Shown: one piece after another, positions 42,797 through 53,660 of the stretch
Layout: every line of letters starts with the position of its first letter
How positions within the stretch are numbered: position 1 is the first letter of the stretch
Program-made: the position numbers and the translations under genes
NCBI GenBank assembly: GCA_002189035.1
Contig: NEEC01000015.1
Location: forward strand, 2,232,001-2,296,000
Length of the DNA: 64,000 nucleotides
DNA from: Utricularia gibba
Taxonomy: Eukaryota > Streptophyta > Magnoliopsida > Lamiales > Lentibulariaceae
Reading direction: 5' to 3'
The notes under the pieces: model-generated
What the model was told of the DNA's origin: nothing
Databases searched by the model: none
Seen by the model: the letters and a program-made list of their open reading frames with translations, nothing else

Positions 42797-45623
42797 AAGG
42801 GTCGAGTTCGATATATGACTATGGAGCGCTGGAGAAAGCCTTAGCTCTGCAGGCCGTAAACATAAAAAATGATGTGATCAAACAACGTAAGTTCTCTTCT
42901 ATGATGTTTTCTATCTACCCCAAATGAGTAAAAGCTCACAAGTACACACAGTGGGATGTGTACAGAAAGGTTTGAAATTGTCTACAGAAACCGGGGCCGA
43001 GTCAGGTTCACATCCGGACATCCTTCTGTACTATTTTTACTGAGTTTGAAACAGAAAGTTGAAATCCATATATATGCGGTGACTGTTTTCACTCCTTTCA
43101 CAAGTTTGAAAGCTTGGTGCATGGAATCTTTTTTTTCTTGGAGTGATTCTTGAAGATTTTGCTGCAGCTTTGTACAACACAGGCAGGCCTGCTACTATCC
43201 TGGAAATGTTCCGCTCATGCCCTATAAGATTCCAACAACCCCAAACAGTATTTCTTCTTGCTCTCCACTTTCTCTCTCTCTTGCTAGCATTTTCAAGTTG
43301 TATCAGGAATTTCTGTTCTCAGTTGCTTTCACGTGTAAGAAACTGGGTTCTGTGACAAGAAACTAGTTCTGGGGTTAAAAGGTGTTTGACTTACTGCGGT
43401 TTGAATTCAGGGAAGCTCAAGATCAGGAGAAGGGAGCACTGACTCAGGATCAGCAGTGAACACTGAATCCAACATCAGCAGAAACCGTCTTTTATTGAAC
43501 AAAGAGGAAGAAGTGAAGCTGAGTAACTTTCTTCCGCCGCTGATGCAGTCCACCAGTGGTGTTGAGCGTGGCGTTTATGAGGCCCATCCACTCGCCAAAC
43601 ATAACCCAGAAAAGGTTCTTTTTCTCGCTACTTTCTTACTCACCCCAGCGTCAGAACTCCCACTTTTGCAAAGGCAGCATCTTTTGTTGCACAAATTCAA
43701 TTCGTCCCAAACATTATACCGAAAGGCCAGGCAATGGGCGTTTCTGATTTGTGAGCGGAATCTGTGTTCTATTTCCATGACATGCCAACACCTGCCTAGA
43801 TAATTTTTTTTTTCAGAAAAGATGAGTCTTTGCATTCCTATTTGAAAAATAATTTTTTTCGTGTATTGAAATATTCATGCTATAGAAAACGACTGCAATT
43901 GTCTTCATGCTATGTTTCTTCTCAAGTGGATATCGGTTTTAATTTTTTGGGTCCCATGCAAATTTCTCTTTCTACAAGACTGCAGTTCACGCCACTGTCT
44001 AGTCCCCCACTTTCACGCCTCCCAAGAGGTGGAGTTATATTTCTTCATATTTCTGTCTGCAGTAATCTTTCTGGGGATTTGAGAAACAAATCCCATTACA
44101 TGGAAATGGCAAGTCTGGAAACGCGCTGCGTGCTTTACCTTACACTTGTTCTGATACTGTCAAGTGCTCTCTGTATGCATATTTGCTTTTAAATGTCGTC
44201 TGGACAAGGCCACATGGTCTATCTGTAGTTATTGAAAAAAATTCTGTATGCACTCAAGTACTATATTTTATCTTATCTGCAGAGACGGGTCCAGGGCAAA
44301 ACACTGATAAGTCTCTAGATTCTAAGGTGGCAGAAAATGTTCCCTTTAACATTCTATGATGTTATTTGTTTAGATAAGTAACTTTCTATTTACAGTCGTT
44401 GAAACGCTTAGCGCAAAACCGGGAAGCAGCAAAGAGAAGCAGACTCAGAAAAAAGGTTATTGCTTACTTGGAGATTAATTTGTAGTATGCATAATGATAC
44501 CTTGTTTCTCCTCCAGGTCTATGTTCAGCAGCTGGAATCTAGCAGGGTCAGGCTCGCTCAGCTGGAACAAGATCTTAACAGGGCGAGGTCTCAGGTAGAC
44601 TCTAGACTTATCCTAAGAGCTCAAGAGGACTCACACTTGCAACTGCAATTTCTTTTTTGTTCTTCAGGCAGCTCTCTTGGGAGGAGGTGGATTAGCCAAT
44701 GGGAATGTTAGTCCTGGTATGTGATTAAGGGTGTGTTTACCTTGGCTAACTTTTAATAAGATTCATGTGCTGCATGTTAATCCATCATTACATCGTTGTT
44801 CTTTCAGCTGGAGTGATGTTCGACATGGAATATGCTCGATGGTTAGATGATGATCATCGACAGATCACCGAGCTTCGTACGGCTCTTCATGCAGATTTAT
44901 CGGAAGGCGATCTGAGAGTGATCGTCAATGACTACATTTCACATTACGATGAACTTTTCCGCCTCAAAGGAATTGCTGCTAAATCCGACGTCTTACATCT
45001 TATCACCGGAATGTGGACTACTTCAGTCGAAATTTGCTTCCTTTGGCTAGGCGGTTTCCGGCCTTCTGACTTAATCAAGGTGGCCCTTCTTGTCAACGCT
45101 GTTTTATCAAAGATCGCATTTTTTACACAAAGATTTGCTTTTTTTTTTTCCAAATGACAGATTCTGATAGTACAATTAGATACATTATCGGAGCAGCAAG
45201 TTGTGGGAATTTGCGGTTTGCAGCAATCATCTCTGCAGGCGGAGGATGCCCTTTCTCAGGGACTGGAACAACTGCTGCAATCTGTAGTCCACACCATAGC
45301 CACCGCTGCATCAGTAGCTGAAAACATGCATCACTACATGTATGTTGCTTTAGGAAAAGTTGCGAACCTTGAAGGCTTCTTGCGTCAGGTACTTCAAAAA
45401 TCTTATTTTTTCTCCGGATTCCCTCTTTTCCTTTGGTAGAGAGAGTGGTGCTGTATTTTGGTTCAGTTGAATGCAGGCGGATAACTTGAGGCAGCAAACC
45501 CTTCATCAACTGCCGCGGATGCTGACAGTCCAGCAGGCGGCGCGGTGTTTTCTGGTCATCGGAGAATACAATGGTCGGCTGCGAGCACTCAGTTCCCTGT
45601 GGGCCTCTCGCCCGCTGGGGTAA
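42797..45623 (+). CDS. TGA9: TGA-class bZIP transcription factor (TGA9/TGA10-like), N-terminus unresolved
   Basis: bZIP factor with a DOG1 domain, binding TGACG elements; the TGA9/10 group acts with CC-type glutaredoxins in anther development. Exons I can place: 42797-42886 (IYDYGALEKALALQAV), 43168-43247 (ATILEMFRSCPIRFQQ), 43411-43614 (GSSRSGEGSTDSGSAVN), 44283-44326, 44396-44455 (LKRLAQNREAAKRSRLRKK), 44517-44594 (zipper, YVQQLESSRVRLAQLEQDL), 44668-44716, 44808-45079 (FDMEYARWLDDD; ITGMWTTS), 45161-45388 (ICGLQQSSLQAEDALSQGLEQL) and 45477-45623 (ADNLRQQTLHQL, ending LRALSSLWASRPLG). The exon with the start codon, and one exon near 44.05-44.11 kb (HYMEMA), are not settled. The basic region has AAKRS where TGAs normally have AARKS; the N-x7-R spacing is kept. 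Confidence 0.88.
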
Positions 45624-46264
45624 GCTTCTAAGTTTTTTTCTTAAGCACAAATCGACAAGTTTTTCTTTTGAAACACCATCGCCCATAACTTTCTCAGGAT
45701 CGTTCATGGCGGATGACGCCAAAACGACGCCGGATTGGGATTTCAGTACGCTTTTGCCACGTGTCGTGGATCACACGGCCGACGTTCATCTTCAGTAATT
45801 TTCTTTTTCTTTTCATTTTCTTTTAAAGGGACAGATTTGTAATTTTGAATTTTAAAGTGTTGCCCTCCGTAAATTTTATTTATATTTCAACCCCAAAAGA
45901 AAAAATTAGTTTTGTGAAGCAAAAGAAAAAAAAAAAGAAAAGAATATGAGCAAGAGAGCAGCCCTCATTGCATGACATCCACAGTGATGATGAATGGTTT
46001 GCATGAGAAAGAAAAGTAACCCCTTGGCTTGCACACAATTTAGAAAGAAAACATGTTTTGATTTATCTGAGACAGCAATTTGGTTGTCAGAACACATGTC
46101 ACCAAGCAAAACAGTAAGTGACACGTTTTGCCTTCGGGGCAACCATGTGTCCCGTTTAGTCCACCCACCGATTGAACTGGTTTGATAACACTTCCCGCTT
46201 TCACCATTCTTCCAAATATTTTGTGGGTTGGGTTGCTTGTTGTGTTCATATCTCAGTCTTAGAG
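45624..46264. other. Intergenic: TGA 3' flank / PARP3 promoter
   Basis: The TGA frame ends at 45623. An open frame continuing across 45571-45798 on the plus strand is not homologous to anything I know. The rest is A/T-rich spacer. Confidence 0.5.
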
Positions 46265-49200
46265 ATGGAGGTTAGTTTGTTTTTCTCTCTGTGCTCCTCT
46301 CTTCTTGCACATTAGAGCTATAACTTGGAATGTTCTAAACTGGTTTTTGTACCTCAAGGTTCACGATAGAAGATCTTCGCGCGCTCATTCTTCCGACAGT
46401 GAAGAAAGGGTACGTACAAGAAAGAGCAAGGCTGAGGGTAAGTCTGCAGATGCTGAAAGAGCAGAAACGCAGAAGAAGGCTAAGGTTGAAGGTGGAGACA
46501 GGAAGGAGAATGAAAAGCCATCCGAAGATTTTGGAGCAGAGTTTGATCGGTTCTGTTTGAAAACAAGAGAGCAGCTTTCAGTTCAGCAAATGAAAGAGAT
46601 ACTTGACGCCAATGGCCAGGATTCAAGTGGCTCAGATGATGTTCTAGTCCCTAGATGGTAATATGAACTAAACACCCTTTCTGTTGTGTCCAAAAATTCA
46701 GCAGCTGCTATTTGCACATTTTCTTGAGTTTTGATGCTTTGAAACTGCTGGTTGTTTCAGTCAGGATATTCTTTTCTATGGGCCTCTCGGCAGATGCCCT
46801 ATCTGTTCAGGCCCCTAGAGGTTTCTTCCTCTGGTTACACATGTAAGGGTGCAAACAGTGAGTGGTCTAGCTGCATTTTCAGCACCAAAGATCCCCCAAG
46901 AAGTGATGAGCCAATCAAGTTACCAGACTCTGTCAGCGGTTCTGTGAGAGATGTAACCTGCTGTTTGCTCTTTGTGTTGTTTCCCATTCCTTACATGGTA
47001 TTTGCTGAAAACTCATTCACTTTTATAGTTTTTGAAAAAACACAAAGCTTCTGGTCATAAGAAGGTAGATCTGAGACCCCCTGATAAACCCTTTAAGGGG
47101 ATGATGATTTCCCTTGCCGGCCGATTAACCCGTACACATGTATGTTCTTCCTCCTCATTCTTCTCATTGAGTCTAGATTTCTGGATTGATATTCCATTTC
47201 CATACTTGTTTTATGCAGCAATATTGGAAGTCTAAAATAGAGAAGCATGGAGGGAAGGTCATTGGCAGTGTGATAGGTGCCATTTCTATGAAGAAAACAA
47301 GAACAAAATGATAACTTTGTCCCAATCAACTTAAACTTGTCTCTTTTTACAGGTGTAAGCTGTATAATTGCATCTCCAGCTGAGAGGGAACGTGGAGGCT
47401 CATCTAAACTTGCTGAAGCGATGTAAGAACACTCTGGAGTGGTTGTGTTGCAGTTGATGGTTTCACTGGGGTTGTGTTGATCGCTTTGAACTTGTGTATC
47501 TGATGATTTTCAGGGAAAGAAGTATACCAGTCGTGACTGAAACATGGCTGACAGACAGCATTGAGAAGAAGGAGCCTCAACCTTTGGACGCATATGATAT
47601 AGTCCGCGATCTCTCAGTTGAAGGTAGAGGCATTCCTTTGTACCATCATGATACGACCCAGGAGGCTCTGGAGACCATAACCGCCGAGGTTCGAACTTCA
47701 CTGGCTTTTCTGAAAAGCATCCATCTCTGATTGCTTGCTGTTTCTCTCTGTGTACCAGGTTAAGGTTTTTGGTAAAAGGGCAGTGCACAAGGATACGATG
47801 CTGCGGGAAAGAAGAGCCAATATATTGGAGAAGGATGGAATTCTGTACAACTGCGCCTTTGCCATCTCTGACCGGGCAAAAGGGATGAATGAGTACGGCA
47901 TGCTATCTTCTGCTGGAAATAGTTGAAGATCTATGCTGACTGCCATTGTTTTTCACAGCTTCTGCATCATCCAGCTGATCCAAGTTCCTCCGGATGGTCT
48001 GTATCTGTACTGTAAAAAAGGGAAAATTGGTGATGATATGTCAAAGAATGAGGAGAGTTTAGAAGAGCGGGAGAATGTCGACAGTTCCATCGAAGAGTTT
48101 TCGAACTACTATGAAGAGCTGACAGGCAATAAGTTTGTACCATGGGAGAGGGAGAAGAAGATTCAGAAAAGGCTGGGGAAGTTTTACCCTATAGATTTGG
48201 TGAATACTTGTTTCTTCCATGATCAGTCACCAAAAAACATTGCAGGGAAATGGTTGCTGACAGTGGTTATCTTTTCAGGATGATGGCTATGAGGTCAGAT
48301 ATGGGGCGCTGGGCCTTCGGCAACTAGGAGTTGCAGTTACACACAGCATTCTTGAACCAAAGGTTGCAAATCTGATGAAGATTCTCTGTAGTCAGGAGAT
48401 TTACAGGTGAAGAGTAGCCAAAACTGTCTCTAGCTTGACTAACCAAACATTTCAACGAGATCAATGTGCAGCTTCTTTGTGCAGATATGCTCTGATGGAA
48501 ATTGGGATGGATTTTCCAGAGATTCCATTGGGAATGGTTAGTGATGTCCACCTGAGAACATGTATGTGAAGCACCCTGATCTCTTTACCTACTCTGGATG
48601 TGTCTGTGTTTGAGATTTGATTGCAATGCAGGTGAGCAAGTATTCTTGGAATCCATTGAGAAGCTCCTCAGTAGCCATGAAGCTGGGATGAAGGCAGATG
48701 CCCTGTGGTCGGACATTAGCCAACGAGTTTTCACTCTTTTGCCATCAATCAGGCCTTATGTTCTCAGGGACTACAATGATCTAGCTGAGCATGTGAGTGT
48801 GCTTTCATATCCTTGATTACTCGCATACAGTGTGAGCACTGACAATATAAAGCAGTGTGCAGCGGCATTCGAGACAATCAGAGATATAAACGATGCTTCT
48901 CGTCTCATCGGAGACATGTCTGGATCCACTCTTGATGACCCTCTGTTTGAATGCTATAAGAAACTGGGCTGCTTCATCTCTCCCTTGGCAAAGGATTCGG
49001 ATGATTACAAAATGGTGGCAACATATCTTGAGAAAACATATGAACCTGTCAAAGTTGGAGAAACTGTAAAGCCTCTGTCTTCTTTGTTCTTTTTCTTATC
49101 TTGTGCTATGAAGTAATCCACTTTGCATTTTCCCAGAGCTATGGAGTGACCATTGACGATGTGTTTGCTGTGGACGTGAGTTCTTGCCCATCATATGACC

Positions 49201-49986
49201 AGATGAAGAACCTGCCAAACAAAGTTCTGCTGTGGTGTGGTGAGTATGAAAGCTCAACATATATTTCTTCCATGTGATCCCCATTGGTTTAATCATACTG
49301 CCATCAGGTACTCGAAGCTCGAATCTTTTACGGCATCTCCATAAAGGGTTCTTGCCTGCATTCTGTTTTTTACCAGTCCCGGGCTACATGGTAAAATGGC
49401 GGATGAATTTGCAACATCTCTTGTTTATTTTCTGATTCCTAGCGGCCTTTCTGTAGTTTGGGAGGGCGATCATCTGTTCTGATGCAGCAGCCGAAGCAGC
49501 CAGATATGGCTTCACAGCAGTTGACAGACCAGAAGGCTTCTTAGTATTGGCTGTTGCATCGTTGGGGAGAAATGTTACTGAATTCACAAGCCCTCCAGAG
49601 GTACATGAATCTGCAGCCATTATTTCATCCTGTATATTAATCTGTTGCTCCACTCTGGCGTAGGATCCCAAAGCACTGGAAAAGAATAAACAAGGTGTTG
49701 TTGGGCGAGGCCGAATGCAAACTGATGAATCAGAGCATTTCACATGGAAAGATGATATAAAAGTTCCTTGTGGGAAGCTTATTCCTTCTGATCACAAGGG
49801 TAGCCCACTCGAGTACAACGAATATGCTGTCTACGATCCACAGCAGGTAATGCTCCAAATTTCTACCTTGACAAACCACTGCTTTGGACTCACCAAGGGC
49901 CATGTTCACTTTGTCAGGTAAGCATAAAGTTCCTGGTGGCTGTTAAGTTCGAAGAGATGGATGCAGTATACGAGACAGCAGAATAG
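46265..49986 (+). CDS. PARP3: Poly(ADP-ribose) polymerase 3 (PARP3), one apparent frameshift
   Basis: Plant PARP3, a nuclear DNA-damage/seed-related PARP family member. Eighteen exons: 46265-46270, 46359-46657, 46761-46952, 47029-47139, 47219-47276, 47353-47422, 47514-47688, 47759-47892, 47959-48199, 48279-48406, 48485-48561, 48632-48792, 48856-49065, 49137-49239, 49308-49390, 49457-49600, 49664-49846 and 49918-49986. Domains: Lys/Glu-rich N-terminus; PADR1-type zinc-binding region (CPICSG...TCKG...SSC); BRCT (GMMISLAGRLTRTH, SCIIASPAERERGG); WGR (KFVPWEREKKIQKRLGKFYPIDL); helical regulatory domain; catalytic domain ending LEYNEYAVYD. The active-site His of canonical PARPs is Cys here (LLWCGTRSSN). 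Exon 3 has CCCC at 46812-46815 and hits a stop. One extra C restores SGPLEVSSSGYTC and a total of 814 residues, the Arabidopsis length. Confidence 0.93.
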
Positions 49987-50473
49987 CATCAGCAGATGAT
50001 GAGGTAGGTATTTTGGGAACTAGAGGTGACATGTTTTGGTTGTATAAAACTGTCAACTTAGTAGAAGGAATGAGCAATTCCCTTTTGTCTGAACGGAACC
50101 GGAGATATGAATGAATGGAGGAATTCCTTTCTTCCTTGGAGTAAGTATTTTTACAAGCTGACATCAAACAATGTTGCTTAAGCTAATGAAAGGGACCAGC
50201 TTTTTGATCCACAACGATGATGGCGCCTAGCAGAATTTTACTCACACCCCAGTAATCAGCATCACCGCCTGCATCTCCAATGAGTAGTGGTCCACGCGCC
50301 GGGATCTTTCCCGGAGACCGCCATGGACCTTTTCATTGTGGTACTCGATAGATCTTAACCACAAACATGGGCACGAGGGTCATGATAACTCACAGAGCTA
50401 TATGAGAAGAAATACATATGATAAAGTCCGAGATATGTGCAGGCTTAAAAATGCACAGAACTTTGGAATGTGG
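49987..50473. other. Convergent 3' intergenic region (PARP3 / PPR)
   Basis: About 490 bp between the PARP3 stop and the restored PPR-DYW stop. No gene recognised. Confidence 0.6.
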
Positions 50474-53085
50474 TCACCAGTAGTCTCCACAAGAACACGA
50501 ACCTCTGCTGAAGTGATGGAAACGGTTAGAATCCCTTACCACGATGTCTCTCCCTTCCAGTTCTGATATCAGCTTAAACACTGTGTGACAGTCACCACAG
50601 ACTCTCAGATTCTTTATGATTCGTATTGTGATGGAATGAGGCAGGGAAATCAAACCGAATGCAAGAGCGAGCCGCTCACTATGACGAGATAGAATCCTTT
50701 CCTTCTGTTCCTCCTCGATATCATAGACTACATATGTCGTGTCCGGCTGATACCCGCGTTCCTCAGTCTAGTACTAAGTTCCCCCAGTTTCAAGTAAATC
50801 TGCGCTGATAAAGGGTGTGAAACATCACCTGCTATAAATGAGTATGTTTTATTCTTAACCTCAATCCAGCTATACCCTGTTTCCTTTTTCACCTGTCTCT
50901 CATCCATCAGGCTTCTCACTCTTGCCCTCTCTCTCCATTTCCCAGCTGCCGCATACAGATTACCCAACAAGACATATGCTGCTGAGTCCTGTGGCTGGAT
51001 TGCAATTAGATTCTCGGCTGCAAGCAGACCAAGCTCCAGATTTCGATAAATTCGACAAGCAGCCAAGAGGGTGCGCCACACCATTGGACCTGCTGGAAAT
51101 GGCATTTTATTGATAAGAGCAGTAGCATCCTCCAGCATCCCTGCCCTGCTGTATAGATCAACCATGCATGAGTACATCTCCATGGTGGGAACAATCTGGA
51201 GCTTGTTCACAGCCATGTCAAAGTAAATTTCACCTTCCTTGACCAGCCCTGTATGAGTACAGGCAGAGATGACAGCAACAAATGTAATCTCATCCATTTC
51301 AATGTTTCTATCTCGCATCTCCTCGAATAAGCTCAATGCTTTTTTCCCATATCCATGTTGAGCAAACCCTGTAATCATCGAATTCCAAGAGACCAGGTCT
51401 CTTTCCTGCTGCCTTTCGAAAACTAAATTGGCACTTACGATATCCCCCTTTTTGGAATACATGGTTACAAGAGCACTGCTCACAATGAGAGCATTGCTGT
51501 AAGCAAATTTGATCAAGCTTGCGTGGAACTGTTTACCTTGCTCTGTGGCTGCTGAAGGTAAAGCACATGCATTTACGATACTGGAGAATGTGAACTCATT
51601 TGGAAGCACGCCCTCATTTACTAACCTTATGTAAAAATGTACGGCTCCTTCAGTGTTCTCTTCCTGTACATATCCAACAAGCATTGCCGACCAAGCAACT
51701 ACATCCTTCTCATCGATCAGTTCAAAGATTTTTGCCGCTTCATTGATCCTTCCCAACTTCATGTACGCATCAAGCAATGCTGTTCCCACTGAAGTTGAGC
51801 TCTCATAGCCAGTCTTAACAATGTCTCCTTGCACTTGAAAAAATGAAGTGTTTGAAAGAGCTGAAATAATGGTTGAGTAAGTGTAGTGGTTTGGCCTGAC
51901 CTCTTCTCTTCGCATTTGAAGAAATAGAGTTATGGCATTGGAGTCTTCACCGTTCTGCTGTAAGCCTTTGATCATTGCTGTCCATGAAACGACACTTCGA
52001 ACTCCATCCGAAACTGAGAACAACTTGGCTGCATGACTCATCTCACGAACTCTCAGGTAACAAAACATAAGGCCTGTTCTAATGTTGCCAAAACCACTAA
52101 ATCCAAACTTGATTATCTGACTATGTATTTGTTTGGCCAAGCTTCCATCTGTGAAGGTTGCACATAACTTAACCATGGTTACGAATGTAGTATCTGTCAA
52201 CTTTATGGCAGCGAGTCTCATCCAGCGGAACAACTCAAGTGCCTTGAAGTTGAGTCCATTTGCGACAAAACCCGCAATCATTCCATTCCAAGAGACTGCA
52301 TCTCTAGATTCAGTTTCGGCAAATGCATCCTTTGCCTCATTTATCATTCCAGATTTTGCATACATGCTGACCAAAGAGTTCCCCACCACTCCCAATGAAC
52401 CAAATCCGCACTTGACAACCATGGCGTGAACCTGAGTTCCAGCCTCGGCCACATGTCCATCGGCCAGAGCCCCAAGAATGGTAGCAAATGTGAAAGGATT
52501 TGGTTCAACATCCTGAACCCTCATCTGTCTAAACAGTTGAAACAGTCCTTCGATCATCCCGTTCTTTGCATAACCTGTGAGTAATGAAGTCCAAGTTACT
52601 ACGTTGGGCTCTCTCATCTCATCAAACAGCTTTTTCCCATCTTGCAAATACCCATTTTTCATGTACATATCTACGAGAGAAGTGCCAACACTGACATCCA
52701 CACAAAACCCATTCTTGATGCATTGGCAATGTGCTTGTTGACCAAAAACATGATTGCACACGCTGGCAGAAGCTTTAAGCACGCAAGAAAGGCTGCATTG
52801 GTCGACTAGCACACCAGCATGGTTAATATCAGCATACAATCTCAACGCTTGCTCATAAAGCCCATCTCGTGAGTAGTCAAAAAGGAGGCTGTTGTAGTAA
52901 CCAATATCCCTAGGGGGAAATTCATCAAACAAACTGTGGGCATTCCCAAACTGTAATAAATCTAACCGTGCTCCGTAGCTTCCAGTGCCATGTGCAGCTG
53001 TAGCTGAGTGGAAAAACCTAAATATTTGAACTGAATCGATAAAGCTGGAAATAGTTTTGGGGTGCCCTCTGCAAACAACATTCAT
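50474..53085 (-). CDS. DYW-type pentatricopeptide repeat protein, DYW domain behind a frameshift
   Basis: Organelle RNA-editing factor of the PLS-E-DYW class, single exon, closest in layout to At2g27610. The open frame runs from 53085 to a stop at 50728: 785 residues of PLS-type repeats (motifs such as DVVTWNS-like [16 protein letters not shown] and [16 protein letters not shown]) followed by the E/E+ motifs ([49 protein letters not shown]). In a shifted frame the same strand then encodes a complete DYW deaminase domain: a [13 protein letters not shown] start, the zinc/catalytic [12 protein letters not shown], the metal-binding [12 protein letters not shown], and a terminal GSCSCGDYW stop at 50474. 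One extra G/C at the CCC of 50753-50755 joins them into 870 residues, the family's normal size. The N-terminus may carry a mitochondrial or plastid targeting signal; RNA target unknown. Confidence 0.93.
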
Positions 53086-53660
53086 AGCAAACTTTGACAG
53101 AAACTATCTGAGAGATAAACTAAATAGGAAGAACTTGATCTCTGTTCGACGGAAAATCTTAAATAAACTTCTCATCTCTTCACATGGCAATAAATACCAA
53201 CAGTTGACATAATTCAATTCATCAATACCTTAATAACAGTAGGTTTCTAGCGGCTATCCCAGGAAGCAAAAATGGCTTTTTTACCGAGTATCAGGGCTTC
53301 CTCCTCTCCTCACCGTTTACCGATCTTCGAATCAAGCCCTCTTCTACACCGGGCGTTAGTTAACCTAGTTACCCTTTTCTGGGCTTCTTTTTCCAATTAC
53401 CGTGAATAATTCTTTCTCGTCTGTTGAATCTTGTTTGATTGAACTATCCCTCTTTCAAATTCTGGAACCTTGTCCTTCACCCCCTCATTCTTCTAATCTT
53501 CTGTGCTGAATGTCAGGGTTGGGTATCTTTTCTTTGGCCAAAAACATGGCTTTTATGCCAAAATAGATACTTCATTGGCTGTTTTTGGGGGGAATCTTTT
53601 TTTTTTGTGTGTGTTATACGTATTGCCAAATTAATGTGAAGGTTTTTCAAACTGTGGGAG
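53086..53660. other. Divergent intergenic region (PPR / HIRA)
   Basis: About 575 bp between divergent start codons, so both promoters and leaders must fit here. No site II or telo box was noticed. Confidence 0.6.
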
